The notes under the pieces were generated by a model. It had not been told where the DNA came from. It was given only the letters and a program-made list of their open reading frames with translations, and searched no databases. From Pseudobdellovibrionaceae bacterium (lineage in GTDB: Bacteria > Bdellovibrionota > Bdellovibrionia > Bdellovibrionales > Bdellovibrionaceae), in contig JADJYV010000013.1 in NCBI GenBank assembly GCA_016719575.1, positions 1,178,001 through 1,242,000 of the forward strand: a stretch of 64,000 nucleotides of DNA. Direction: 5' to 3'. This document shows positions 9,117 to 17,418 of this stretch, piece after piece; position 1 is the first letter of the stretch; every line of letters begins with the position of its first letter. Made by a program: the position numbers and the translations under genes.

Positions 9117-10187
9117 CTACCCCCAAAATGAACTCTGACGAGAGATTTCTGCAAGTATTTCTTTAAAATCAACATTAATAACAGTGGGGGCACCTGGTTT
9201 TTTTAAAAAAACAAAACCCAACATACGAACTCCGGATTTCTTTTTGTCCTGCTGAAGATACCCCATGTAAGTTCTAGGCGCCTCTCCTAGAAGAGCAAGC
9301 ATGTTCAAGTGCTTCCAAGTGCTACTCATTTTTTTATCGACGGCCTTTTTCCAAAACTTCGCCCGCATCAAATTTAAGTATTCTTTTTGCGACAAAAGTT
9401 GCCGCTGATAACTCCACTCAAGAGAGAACTGAATGCCCGCAAGAACGGCAACACCATGAGGAAGAGCAAAATGAGCTTCAAATATATGGCCCAATGTATG
9501 CCCGAAATTCAAAACTTGACGCTCTCCAGTCTGCTCCCGAGGGTCTTTATTCACAATGCGATACTTCGCACGAACTACCAACGGCAACAATCGCCACAGC
9601 GCCTTCGAATTAAACGCAGAAACTCTATTCATTTTCGAATACAAATCACCACCAGCAAGCAGGCCCATCTTAATGAGTTCACCAAGCGCTTCAAAGCTGC
9701 GCTCCGGAGGTTGTGACGTTAGAAGAGATTTTACCATGTACACCTGTGTCGCTGGGTAAAACGTTCCGATTTGATTTTTAACGCCAGACACATTTAGTGC
9801 TGTTTTTCCGCCATGTGAAGAGTCAAAAGCAGCAAGCCATGTGCTTGGAAAATGAATAAGTTCTACTCCACGCTTAAAGACACTTGCGACAAATCCACCA
9901 AAATCACCAACGCTTCCTCCTCCCAAAACTACAATTTTTAATTTGCGAGAAGAGAGCTTGCGAGTGACTCGCTCAATCGCCTTTATGTGGCCTGGAAATA
10001 AATCGATGTCCTTTAGGTTTTCACCAGACTTAACTGCATAACAAGCAGGAAAGGCCCGAATCCACGCTCGTGCCGACGGGATTTGATCAAATATTCGATC
10101 GTAAATAATAAGCGTATCATCACCAAAAATCTTTACCGAAGGCCAATTATTTACATAATAAAGTTTTGGTTGCCGAAAAGGACCCAT
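9117..10187 (-). CDS. aroB: 3-dehydroquinate synthase
   Basis: NAD- and metal-dependent cyclisation of DAHP to 3-dehydroquinate. The 356 residues show the NAD loop VVLGGGSVGDFGGFVAS, HFPSTWLAAFDSSHGGKTALN, ALGELIKMG, and the metal-site segment NFGHTLGHIFEA followed by LPHGVAV. Its ATG directly follows the TAA of the secreted protein gene at 10188-10610 with no spacing. Its end touches the start of aroA. It is the first enzyme gene of the aro operon, and the order aroB, aroA, aroK-D-E matches the domain order of eukaryotic AROM. Confidence 0.95.
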   Translation of the reverse strand: MGPFRQPKLYYVNNWPSVKIFGDDTLIIYDRIFDQIPSARAWIRAFPACYAVKSGENLKDIDLFPGHIKAIERVTRKLSSRKLKIVVLGGGSVGDFGGFVASVFKRGVELIHFPSTWLAAFDSSHGGKTALNVSGVKNQIGTFYPATQVYMVKSLLTSQPPERSFEALGELIKMGLLAGGDLYSKMNRVSAFNSKALWRLLPLVVRAKYRIVNKDPREQTGERQVLNFGHTLGHIFEAHFALPHGVAVLAGIQFSLEWSYQRQLLSQKEYLNLMRAKFWKKAVDKKMSSTWKHLNMLALLGEAPRTYMGYLQQDKKKSGVRMLGFVFLKKPGAPTVINVDFKEILAEISRQSSFWG

Positions 10188-10610
10188 TTACTCGGACCGA
10201 GTATTTTTGAATTCATTTTTTGCCTTCTTATAAGATTCAGAAAGCTTATCCATTGCCGAGCTTATGCCGGATTTCATTTCAGACCAGGCTTTTCCGGAGC
10301 TCTTTTTGAGAGTCTTCAAATTAGACTCCAGTTCGTTTTGTTTTTTTTCGAAAGAGGCGATTTCCTCATTTATTTTGTCTTTGGTTGTCCCCGTTGCAGT
10401 TTTCGCCTGCGCTTTAAGCTCCTTTATTTCTTCCGACAATTGCTTCAAATGGTTTTCTAGTTTTTTCTGGAATTCTTCTTTTTGCTCTGATGTATACTCA
10501 ACGGCAGCATCCACTGTCTCAACTGCTTTTTGCTTTACTTTTGCAGAGTCTGCGGCCTGAACAGCAGGACTCAATAGACCTAGAGTTAAAATAACTTGAA
10601 TTAACAACAT
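10188..10610 (-). CDS. secreted Lys/Glu-rich coiled-coil protein of unknown function
   Basis: A 140-residue protein with a signal peptide (hydrophobic LLIQVILTLGLL, cleavage likely after AVQA) followed by an almost entirely helical, charged chain with heptad-like spacing (EFQKKLENHLKQLSEEIKEL). It is predicted periplasmic. No catalytic motif is visible and I do not recognise a family beyond general helical stress or apolipophorin-like proteins. Its start has a good GGAGG site. It lies directly in front of aroB, which may make it the leader gene of the aro transcript by position only. Confidence 0.7.
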   Translation of the reverse strand: MLLIQVILTLGLLSPAVQAADSAKVKQKAVETVDAAVEYTSEQKEEFQKKLENHLKQLSEEIKELKAQAKTATGTTKDKINEEIASFEKKQNELESNLKTLKKSSGKAWSEMKSGISSAMDKLSESYKKAKNEFKNTRSE

Positions 10611-10672
10611 TTGAAACCTCCATAAATTTCATATCCATTGTCCGAGAGTTTCATAGGGAAATCACCTTATTT

Positions 10673-11371
10673 TTAATTTTGCGGAAGCAACCAATCAATC
10701 TCGCCAAGACCCTGCTGACGAAGGTACTCGTTACAACGCGAAAAAGGTTTAGAACCAAAAAAACCGCGATGTGACGAGAGCGGCGATGGGTGCGGCGATT
10801 CAATAACCAAATTCTCTGCTCGGTTTATAAAGGCGCCCTTTTTTTGCGCAGAGCTTCCCCATAAAATATAAACAATATTTTTGCGATTTTTATTCAAAGT
10901 TTCGACGATTTTGTCCGTAAAGACTTCCCAACCTTGACCTTGGTGTGCAGCCGCCTTTCCGTCCTCGACAGTTAAAACTGCATTCAAAAGCAAAACTCCC
11001 TGCTTGGCCCAATAGGTCAAATCGCCGTTAGATTGCATGGAAGTGCCCAAATCTGCACTGAGTTCTTTAAAAATATTCCGCAGTGAAGGCGGAAGTCGCA
11101 CACCGCTTCGAACCGAAAAACTAAGCCCGTGCGCCTGCCCAGGTCCATGGTAAGGATCCTGTCCTAGAATTACGACCTTCACTTTATCAAGCGGTGTTAA
11201 ATTTAAAGCCAAAAAGTACTCATCGCCCTTTGGGTAGATAGTTTTTTTTTCTTCGATTTGTCTCTGCAAAAAAGCCTTAAGATTTTTCATGTAAATCTTT
11301 TCAAACTCGGGCTCAAGTTTAGTTAGCCACGTTCGCTCGATTTTAGCTAAATTGCCTGGACTTTCAGCCAT
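10673..11371 (-). CDS. ung: uracil-DNA glycosylase, family 1
   Basis: Removes uracil from DNA in base excision repair. The 232 residues contain the catalytic water-activating motif GQDPYHGPGQAHGLSFSV (Asp72), LLLNAVLTVE, ILWGSSAQKKG, and the DNA-intercalation loop HPSPLSSHRGFFG with the second catalytic His. Length and motifs fit Ung well. It precedes the secreted coiled-coil gene by 62 bases on the same strand and may sit at the head of the aro transcript. Confidence 0.96.
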   Translation of the reverse strand: MAESPGNLAKIERTWLTKLEPEFEKIYMKNLKAFLQRQIEEKKTIYPKGDEYFLALNLTPLDKVKVVILGQDPYHGPGQAHGLSFSVRSGVRLPPSLRNIFKELSADLGTSMQSNGDLTYWAKQGVLLLNAVLTVEDGKAAAHQGQGWEVFTDKIVETLNKNRKNIVYILWGSSAQKKGAFINRAENLVIESPHPSPLSSHRGFFGSKPFSRCNEYLRQQGLGEIDWLLPQN

Positions 11372-11540
11372 GAAGAAAATCTCATCTTAAGACGAAGGGT
11401 TTATAAATAAGTCAAAAGCGGATTTTAAATCAAATATATTTCATTTCAATAAAAATCATTATTTTCGTGAACTTGACCTGATTATTTTCGAACACATGTT
11501 ACAATATAAGAAACGCTCGTAACTGACTAAGGAGGATCCC

Positions 11541-11942
11541 ATGGCGAACCTTCTGAATCCCGCGATAGCTCTGACGGAAGACAGTCCCGAAGTTAAGTCC
11601 TATATTTATCAGCAGATTTCCGAGTTTGAACCTTATATTACCCCTGACACCGTAGTTGAAGTCATTTCGAAAGACCCTACAAAACTTGCGCTTCAGTATG
11701 AGTCAGAAGGGAAGGATTTCGATATTGACGATTTACGTTCTCATTTCAGGATTTCGATCAGCCTGACTGAAGGAGGCGCAAAAATTATTGCGGAAGGGGT
11801 CGACAAAGATATCTTTACCGCCATTCGAGTCGCAAAAAATTCTCTCCTGCAAAAACTGCAAGAAATACAAGACAATGTTGTAAGCCAGCAGGAGCATAAT
11901 ATGGCGATTCATCAGGCGCTGCAGAATAATTTAATCCACTAA
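11541..11942 (+). CDS. possible HPF/RaiA-like (S30AE) ribosome-associated protein
   Basis: This 133-residue protein has a strong AAGGAGG site 6 bases before its ATG. Residues about 17-110 resemble the ribosome hibernation fold: an N-terminal helix (VKSYIYQQISEFEPYI), a strand with VVEVISKDP, then FRISISLTEGGAKIIAEG and a helix DIFTAIRVAKNSLLQKLQEI, the same order as the strand, acidic turn and AAID-type helix of HPF. The family call is inference from pattern. It overlaps the stop of the convergent M14 peptidase by 4 bases and is expressed from the AT-rich 169-base gap after ung. Confidence 0.5.
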   Translation: MANLLNPAIALTEDSPEVKSYIYQQISEFEPYITPDTVVEVISKDPTKLALQYESEGKDFDIDDLRSHFRISISLTEGGAKIIAEGVDKDIFTAIRVAKNSLLQKLQEIQDNVVSQQEHNMAIHQALQNNLIH

Positions 11943-12787
11943 TTTGCCAGAGACAAATCGGCACGCTTTGACTTGAGCTCAATTTTAACAAGCGTGCCGA
12001 TGACGTCTTGAAGTCTCTCAAGGGGCAATAAGGTCGGCGGTAGACGCTCGTTTAACTCTGTTGTTAAGACAGGGACCTGTCTTTCAAACCACATATACCG
12101 CCCTAGACTGCCCGGAAAATGCCCCAACGACTTCCACGGCAAATAGTCATACTTCGGAAAGGTCACCTTGGGACCATCAAAATCCAACACCTTGAGTGGA
12201 GTATGGATCGAAACAACAAAATCAGGCTTGAACTCTTCGATGTGCTTGATGGCACATTTTGTTTCTGGTTCACTGCCGGCCTCTTCTCCAGGAAACCTGC
12301 GTGGATTTGAACTCGCCCGCTTTTTCCAATAAACTTGGGCCAAATTCTCCCAATCTTTTGTCGGAAAATTGCGGTTAAGGTCTATGCTATTTCCATTTGT
12401 TCGAGTCTTAGCTTTAACACCATCCGGATTGAGTACGGGAATAACTCGCCATGAATTTCGCGGGTCTATACTTTCGAGTCGCTCCATCCAATAACGACCA
12501 ACAGCTCCAGCCGGAGTCTCATCACCGTGAATTAAACTGAATACCAAAATCTTTTTGGCACTCGCTGCCGCAGCTAACTTTTCGTAATGGAAAATACCTT
12601 CGCCACCGACACTTGAACACCCCTCGCTTATCTGAATTTTTTCACATGCTTTCTGCAAAAGGGTTGTGTCGATCTTTCCAGGAAAGGCAGACAGTGCCTG
12701 AATACACTTTTGAGACGTCTCAACGCCATCGGCATAAACATCGCAACAAAAAAACAGAGCCAGAAAAAACGTCCCAACAATTCTCAT
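11939..12787 (-). CDS. secreted M14-family zinc carboxypeptidase, MpaA-like
   Basis: A 282-residue zinc peptidase with a signal peptide (FFLALFFCCDVYA). Zinc site: His and Glu in SLIHGDETPAG and a later His in VVSIHTPLKV; substrate-binding NPDGV, TRTNGNSIDLNRNFP; the general base Glu is probably in TTELNERLPP. This spacing fits the murein-peptide amidase branch of M14, which cleaves the gamma-D-Glu to diaminopimelate bond, so a role in trimming or recycling peptidoglycan peptides is likely. Family subtype is inferred. The gene stands alone on its strand. Confidence 0.82.
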   Translation of the reverse strand: MRIVGTFFLALFFCCDVYADGVETSQKCIQALSAFPGKIDTTLLQKACEKIQISEGCSSVGGEGIFHYEKLAAAASAKKILVFSLIHGDETPAGAVGRYWMERLESIDPRNSWRVIPVLNPDGVKAKTRTNGNSIDLNRNFPTKDWENLAQVYWKKRASSNPRRFPGEEAGSEPETKCAIKHIEEFKPDFVVSIHTPLKVLDFDGPKVTFPKYDYLPWKSLGHFPGSLGRYMWFERQVPVLTTELNERLPPTLLPLERLQDVIGTLVKIELKSKRADLSLAN

Positions 12788-12926
12788 AAGTCCTTTTTAT
12801 GTCTATTTTGTAATAATTGCCAGAAGATTGATCACCCGCAAGTTGAGAAATCATCTGCTAAGAAATTTTCTTTGTCTTAATTTGAGAATCTCTGTTTTCG
12901 GACTAAGGTCCTGCCGCCTTTCTCCG

Positions 12927-12960
12927 TATAATTAAAACTAATAATAAATTTCTAAGGAGG
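12927..12960 (+). promoter_or_regulatory. TATAAT box and strong ribosome site before the 86-residue gene
   Basis: A consensus TATAAT sits at 12927-12932, followed by a short AT-rich leader and AAGGAGG at 12954-12960, 6 bases before the ATG at 12967. No convincing -35 hexamer is seen at 16-18 bases upstream. Confidence 0.45.
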
Positions 12961-12966
12961 GACTCC

Positions 12967-13227
12967 ATGCTTGAAAAAGGTACTTTTAGTTTTGTTGCCC
13001 TGTTGGTAATTAATCCTGTTGTCATTTTACTCTTTCAAAACTATACGCTGCTTCCGGAGACGCAAAGCCAGCAACTCGCCGCCCGGGATATGGCGCCACA
13101 AAAACGGAGCATAAGCTCGGTTCTGAACCAAACAAGTAGCAGCGGCTATAAACTAAAAATTTCCAAACCAAACATCTCCTCTTGCAACTCATCGCAGCAG
13201 GACTGCCCCGCTCCAAACATTGAGTAA
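12967..13227 (+). CDS. small single-pass membrane or secreted protein, unknown
   Basis: An 86-residue protein with one hydrophobic segment near the N-terminus (FVALLVINPVVILLF, about 9-23) and a polar, Ser/Gln-rich tail with two Cys residues near the C-terminus (SSCNSSQQDC), which would lie outside the cytoplasm. No family is recognised. Support comes from the promoter box and a near-perfect Shine-Dalgarno site. It lies just upstream of lexA on the same strand; the gap between them contains lexA's operator, so the two are probably expressed separately. Confidence 0.6.
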   Translation: MLEKGTFSFVALLVINPVVILLFQNYTLLPETQSQQLAARDMAPQKRSISSVLNQTSSSGYKLKISKPNISSCNSSQQDCPAPNIE

Positions 13228-13295
13228 ATTTACATAACTTACATAAGCCAATTGTCCAGTTTTAACCATTTAGCCAAGACTGCAAGACCGGCCTC

Positions 13296-13335
13296 TTGAT
13301 TTACACATATGTTACATGTATATGTTATATGTAAC
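13296..13335 (+). promoter_or_regulatory. lexA promoter with embedded palindromic operators
   Basis: A promoter TTGATT (13296-13301), 17-base spacer, TATATG (13319-13324) lies over two near-palindromic 10-mers, TTACATGTAT at 13312-13321 and TTATATGTAA at 13325-13334, 13 bases apart. A 7-bp perfect inverted repeat, GTTACAT at 13311-13317 with ATGTAAC at 13329-13335, spans them; ACATAT/ATATGT at 13305-13310 and 13320-13325 adds another symmetry. The layout fits autorepression by LexA. Confidence 0.62.
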
Positions 13336-13363
13336 TTTGATGGACCCACGAGAGGTTTTTAGA

Positions 13364-14077
13364 ATGTCGAAACGGTCTGCTGGATCGCCCCTCCCTTTGA
13401 GCGCTAAAGAAAAGACTGTTTTAGAATTCATTCAGAATTTCCAAACGAGTTCTGGAATTTCTCCGTCCTATCAGGAGATTAGAACCCACTTCGGTTTTGC
13501 TTCATTTAATTCAGTCCAGAATTATCTGAAGCAACTCCGAGCTAAAGGTTATATTAAGAACCCTTCGAATCAGAAGAGAGCTATTCAGGTTTTACACCCC
13601 GCAAACTCTCTTCTCTCTCACATCGATAAATCGGCAGGACCCTCTCAGCCGTCGCTCCTCCAAAGCAATGAGGGGGTCCTGCTTCTTCCTCTTTTAGGCA
13701 AAGTCGCAGCAGGTAAGCCTATCGAGTCTTTGAACCACAACGAGTTCGTTACAATCCCTTCGCCGATGGTTCGGTATCCTGACAAAACTTTTGCTTTAAA
13801 GGTCCAGGGAGATTCGATGATTGATGAGGGAATTTGGAGTGGAGATACAATTCTAGTCCAAAAACAAGCAACTGCTTATAATGGGAGTCTGGTTGTTGCG
13901 ACGATAGAAGATGAGGCCACAGTAAAACGATTTTACCTACAGCCACCACCACGGGGAAATCCTGACGATCTTATGGTAGAGCTCCGCCCGGCAAATCAAA
14001 ATCATCAATCAATTTGGTACTCGCCGCACGAAGTGAACATCCAAGGCATCGTCGTTGGCCTTCTAAGGAGTTTTTAG
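13364..14077 (+). CDS. lexA: LexA-family SOS repressor
   Basis: Transcriptional repressor with self-cleavage. Residues 11-77 form the winged helix-turn-helix (LSAKEKTVLEFI, SPSYQEIRTHFGFASFNSVQ). The S24 catalytic domain has the cleavage site Ala116-Gly117 in GKVAAGKP, nucleophile Ser151 in VQGDSMIDEGI and Lys188 in ATVKRF. The start was placed at the ATG at 13364 with GAGAGG about 8 bases upstream; the longer frame would begin inside the operator. At 237 residues it is longer than the usual 200, because of a Ser/Pro-rich linker at about 78-105 and a C-terminal insertion. Confidence 0.9.
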   Translation: MSKRSAGSPLPLSAKEKTVLEFIQNFQTSSGISPSYQEIRTHFGFASFNSVQNYLKQLRAKGYIKNPSNQKRAIQVLHPANSLLSHIDKSAGPSQPSLLQSNEGVLLLPLLGKVAAGKPIESLNHNEFVTIPSPMVRYPDKTFALKVQGDSMIDEGIWSGDTILVQKQATAYNGSLVVATIEDEATVKRFYLQPPPRGNPDDLMVELRPANQNHQSIWYSPHEVNIQGIVVGLLRSF

Positions 14078-14718
14078 CTTTTTTGTAAGCCCTTGATTTG
14101 ATCGCGTATCCAACGTCGTATCACCGGCATCTCTTCGTCAGTAAGAACATGGTCTTTCTCGAGTTCCAGCCAATCTACTTTGAAACCCGCATCACGAAGT
14201 TTTTCAACGCCGTGTTTAGTCTCATCAATCTTAAGAAGATCATCTTTTCTTCCGTGGGTAAACATCCAAGGAGTCTTAAGTGCATCCCTAGAAAGCTGCT
14301 TGCGCCAGCGTGGGTAAAAATGAAAGTATCCACTAATACCAACAATTCCACCAAGGCGCTTCGGGTAATTCATTCCGACGTCAGCTCCAATCAAACAGCC
14401 TTGTGAAAAACCAAATAGAAAAATATTTTCGCTTTTCCAGCCTTGCATCTCTAATTCGCCTAAAAGTTGTAGCAGCTTTTCACGGATTTTTACGACTCCA
14501 CCACGCTCATAAGGAGGATCTCCATACCAAGAATAGCCATCCAGAAATTTTTTCGGGGCATTTAAAAGCAAATAATTTAATTCGGGCACATTGAGCTCAT
14601 CATCGAAATGACGAAAGGGCCGCAGGCTATCTCCTTTTCCATGAAGAACAATCATCAATCGCTCAGATTTTTTCTTTGCTGGAATAAATTTATGCTTAAA
14701 TAGTTGTGTTTTAATCAT
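14074..14718 (-). CDS. alpha/beta hydrolase, phospholipase/carboxylesterase family
   Basis: A cytoplasmic esterase-like protein with a full catalytic triad: nucleophile Ser in FLFGFSQGCLIG, Asp in THGRKDDLL and His in LEKDHVLTDEE, plus the oxyanion-region IVLHGKGDS. The pattern matches the carboxylesterase/lysophospholipase family (PF02230 type). I placed the start at the ATG at 14718 (MIKTQLF, 214 residues), which makes an ATGA overlap with the S41 protease stop. Substrate is unknown. It converges on lexA with a 4-base overlap. Confidence 0.8.
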   Translation of the reverse strand: MIKTQLFKHKFIPAKKKSERLMIVLHGKGDSLRPFRHFDDELNVPELNYLLLNAPKKFLDGYSWYGDPPYERGGVVKIREKLLQLLGELEMQGWKSENIFLFGFSQGCLIGADVGMNYPKRLGGIVGISGYFHFYPRWRKQLSRDALKTPWMFTHGRKDDLLKIDETKHGVEKLRDAGFKVDWLELEKDHVLTDEEMPVIRRWIRDQIKGLQKS

Positions 14719-16274
14719 TGTTGAACCCGGCTTGCGACGCTCGGACAACCTAAAACTCGATGGGCTACTTTTATTTCTGGGTCATCTAATGTCAAAAAAT
14801 CACTGTCGAAATTCGCGCAATCCATAAGCTCTTTCTGACGACTTGCCAGAGCCACATCTGTCCCCATCTGATTCTCAGCCTTGAGTGGATTCAAGAATTG
14901 ATCCTCCTCACGCAAAGCAAAGCGATCTTCAAAGTTGATCTTAAAATCTGGCTCTAGACCAACCATTTGAGGGGTTTTTCCGGAGGGCAAATAGTAGAAT
15001 CCCTTAGTTTCAAAAATGGCGATTTTTTCATTCTTTGACCAAATTTCTCCCTCTTGAAAAGAACCTTTGCCAAAAGTTCTCTCGCCGACAAGAACAGCTC
15101 TTTTGTAATACTGCAAAGCCCCTGCAACAATTTCAGATGCGCTCGCCGAGCCAGAGTTAACTAAGACGGCCACCGGGCCACTATAAATCTGTTCTTCATC
15201 TCCAAAAACAACCTCATCCGGCACCTTCGAGTTTAGTGTTTTTATCGTAAAAACTTGCTTGCGAGGGCCAACAAAAAGACTGGCAAGACAAGCGGCCTCT
15301 TCCATTTGGCCCCCCGGATTGTCTCTCAAATCGAGCAGCAAACCTCGAATGTTTTGTGTTAGCAAATCCTGCAAAATCGTTTTTGATTGCTCACAAGTTC
15401 CAACTGCGAACTTGTTGACAGTCAAAATACCTACTGGCTTGATTCCCTCGATAACTTGCGCCGTAACTGTCGGAAGAGTCTTCTCAGTTCGGACAATAAG
15501 AAACTTTTTTATTTCTCCTCTTCGAAGAGTTTTCAATTCTAACTCACTCCCTTCATTTCCGCGCAGGAGATCGCCCAGCTGAAACGAAGTGAGGTCGGCG
15601 GCCTTTCGTCCTTGAATTTCAACAATCAGGTCCCCCTTTTTAACTCCCGCTAAATACGAAGAAGAATTTTCAAGGACCTTTTTAACAAAATAATTTTGCA
15701 CATCGCGCCCCACAATAATTCCGACCGAAAGGCTTTTGTTATTGGTCCTAGCGACAACACTATTGTAATAGTCAGCAGGTAAAAGATAGGTATGTGGGTC
15801 CCTGAAGACAGAGAGAAATCCATTCATGCCCAATCCCACGGCATAACTCAAAGAGCTTGCGCTGATATACCGATTAGAAATATCTCTCCAGATTTTCAAA
15901 AATGAATAAGAAGGAATGCGATCATGGCGCGACAGAAACTTCTTCCACGGCAACAAAAGTTCTTTTTCAGATAAGGCCTGCTTCTCGTGGGATTCGATTG
16001 GCGCTAAGGACTCATCCGAACGAATAGTTAGCCCATATTTCTGCGCCACAACAGTCACGGCATTGGCGCAAGCCAAAAAATACCTTTCAGAGCTCTTGCA
16101 AGAATTATCCTGCAGAAGCTCTTCAAGGGCTTCGGAACCTAAGCCAGTTTCAGCCCAGTATTGCTCATTGACTTTGGCGGCCGAGGGCCCCCCTCTTTTA
16201 TCGCTAAAAAAGCCTCCCCCTGCAGCGACCAGTACAAGCAAAACCAACGTTATAAATCTTACGGCGCACTCCAC
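14715..16274 (-). CDS. S41-family C-terminal processing protease (CtpA/Prc-like)
   Basis: Exported serine protease. With the GTG start at 16274 (AGGAGG 9 bases upstream) it begins with a signal anchor, RFITLVLLVLVAAGG. A PDZ domain covers about 180-265 (VKKGDLIVEIQGR), and the S41 core follows with LLLDLRDNPGG, Ser378 in NSGSASASE and Lys403 in TFGKGSFQ, the Ser-Lys dyad spaced 25 residues apart as in Prc. The longer frame (531 residues) lacks a ribosome site. Likely role: periplasmic processing or turnover of envelope proteins. It is coupled to the downstream esterase. Confidence 0.88.
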   Translation of the reverse strand: MECAVRFITLVLLVLVAAGGGFFSDKRGGPSAAKVNEQYWAETGLGSEALEELLQDNSCKSSERYFLACANAVTVVAQKYGLTIRSDESLAPIESHEKQALSEKELLLPWKKFLSRHDRIPSYSFLKIWRDISNRYISASSLSYAVGLGMNGFLSVFRDPHTYLLPADYYNSVVARTNNKSLSVGIIVGRDVQNYFVKKVLENSSSYLAGVKKGDLIVEIQGRKAADLTSFQLGDLLRGNEGSELELKTLRRGEIKKFLIVRTEKTLPTVTAQVIEGIKPVGILTVNKFAVGTCEQSKTILQDLLTQNIRGLLLDLRDNPGGQMEEAACLASLFVGPRKQVFTIKTLNSKVPDEVVFGDEEQIYSGPVAVLVNSGSASASEIVAGALQYYKRAVLVGERTFGKGSFQEGEIWSKNEKIAIFETKGFYYLPSGKTPQMVGLEPDFKINFEDRFALREEDQFLNPLKAENQMGTDVALASRQKELMDCANFDSDFLTLDDPEIKVAHRVLGCPSVASRVQQ

Positions 16275-16441
16275 CTTAGGAATCCTCCTGATCGCCGATG
16301 AACAGAGCAAGCCATGTGCCTATAATTTTGAGGTCCAAACGGCTCTAAATGACTCTGAATACTGAACCTGAGGAAAAAATTCATTCCTGCTTAGGAGCTT
16401 TGCACCTTGAGTTTAGGGCCTGAATTATCTACATTACTGAA

Positions 16442-17410
16442 ATGATTATTGTAACAGGTGCCAATGGCTTTATCGGAAGCGTGATGGTTTGGGAACTAAA
16501 CCAAAACAGTTTGAATGATATTATCTGCGTCGACTCAGTCGACCTAGGGTCTAGAAACGTATTGAAACACCGCCAATTCCGTCAATTCTTACTCAAAGAT
16601 GAGATCTGGGATTTTTTAAAATCACCGGAGGCCAGGCAGTCTGTAACATGGATCATCCATATGGGAGCCTGTTCTTCAACCACTGAAACCAATCGCGAAT
16701 TTCTACTAGAAAATAACACCCAATACACGCAAAGGCTTTTTGAGTGGTGTACTGAATTTAAAAAGGGCTTTATTTATGCAAGTTCGGCCGCAACCTACGG
16801 CGGAGGTGAGTTCGGTTTTGATGACACGACCGATCCAGAAATTCTAAAACCCTTAAATCTTTATGGTGAGTCCAAAGTCTTATTTGACCGTTGGGCCGTA
16901 AAACAAACCCAAACCCCGCCCAATTGGTATGGACTTAAGTTTTTTAATGTTTTTGGCCCTAATGAGTATCACAAAGAAGCGATGTCGAGCGTTGTATTTA
17001 AAGCCTTCAATCAAATTCGTGACCAAGGACATCTCGGATTATTTAAATCTGCTAATCCTAAATACGAAGATGGAAAGTTTATGCGCGATTTCGTCTACGT
17101 AAAAGATGTCACCGGCTGGATGGCGGAGTTAATGCAAAAAAAGCCCACGAATGGAATATATAACATGGGCTTTGGCAAACCACGCACGTGGCTGGATCTT
17201 GCCACTGCTGTCTTTGCGTCACTCGCAAAACCACTCAAAATAAACTGGCTAGAAATGCCAGAAAATATCCGTAAACAATACCAATATTACACAGAAGCCA
17301 AAACTGATAAATGGCTAGGGGCAGGAATGACTTCTGCCAAATGGCCACTTGAAAAAGCCATCGAAGACTATGTCAAAAATTATCTGACCAAGTCAGACCC
17401 TCTTCTCTAG
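16442..17410 (+). CDS. hldD: ADP-L-glycero-D-manno-heptose 6-epimerase
   Basis: SDR-type epimerase that makes the heptose of the LPS inner core. The NAD loop is TGANGFIGS at 5-13, the catalytic region has YASSAATYGGG and YGESK, and the HldD-typical segment FFNVFGPNEYHK is present. The length (322) matches the family. It marks a Gram-negative envelope. Its stop overlaps the ribosome site of the following hydroxylase gene, 8 bases away, although no functional link is evident. Confidence 0.93.
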   Translation: MIIVTGANGFIGSVMVWELNQNSLNDIICVDSVDLGSRNVLKHRQFRQFLLKDEIWDFLKSPEARQSVTWIIHMGACSSTTETNREFLLENNTQYTQRLFEWCTEFKKGFIYASSAATYGGGEFGFDDTTDPEILKPLNLYGESKVLFDRWAVKQTQTPPNWYGLKFFNVFGPNEYHKEAMSSVVFKAFNQIRDQGHLGLFKSANPKYEDGKFMRDFVYVKDVTGWMAELMQKKPTNGIYNMGFGKPRTWLDLATAVFASLAKPLKINWLEMPENIRKQYQYYTEAKTDKWLGAGMTSAKWPLEKAIEDYVKNYLTKSDPLL

Positions 17411-17418
17411 GAGTCTTC

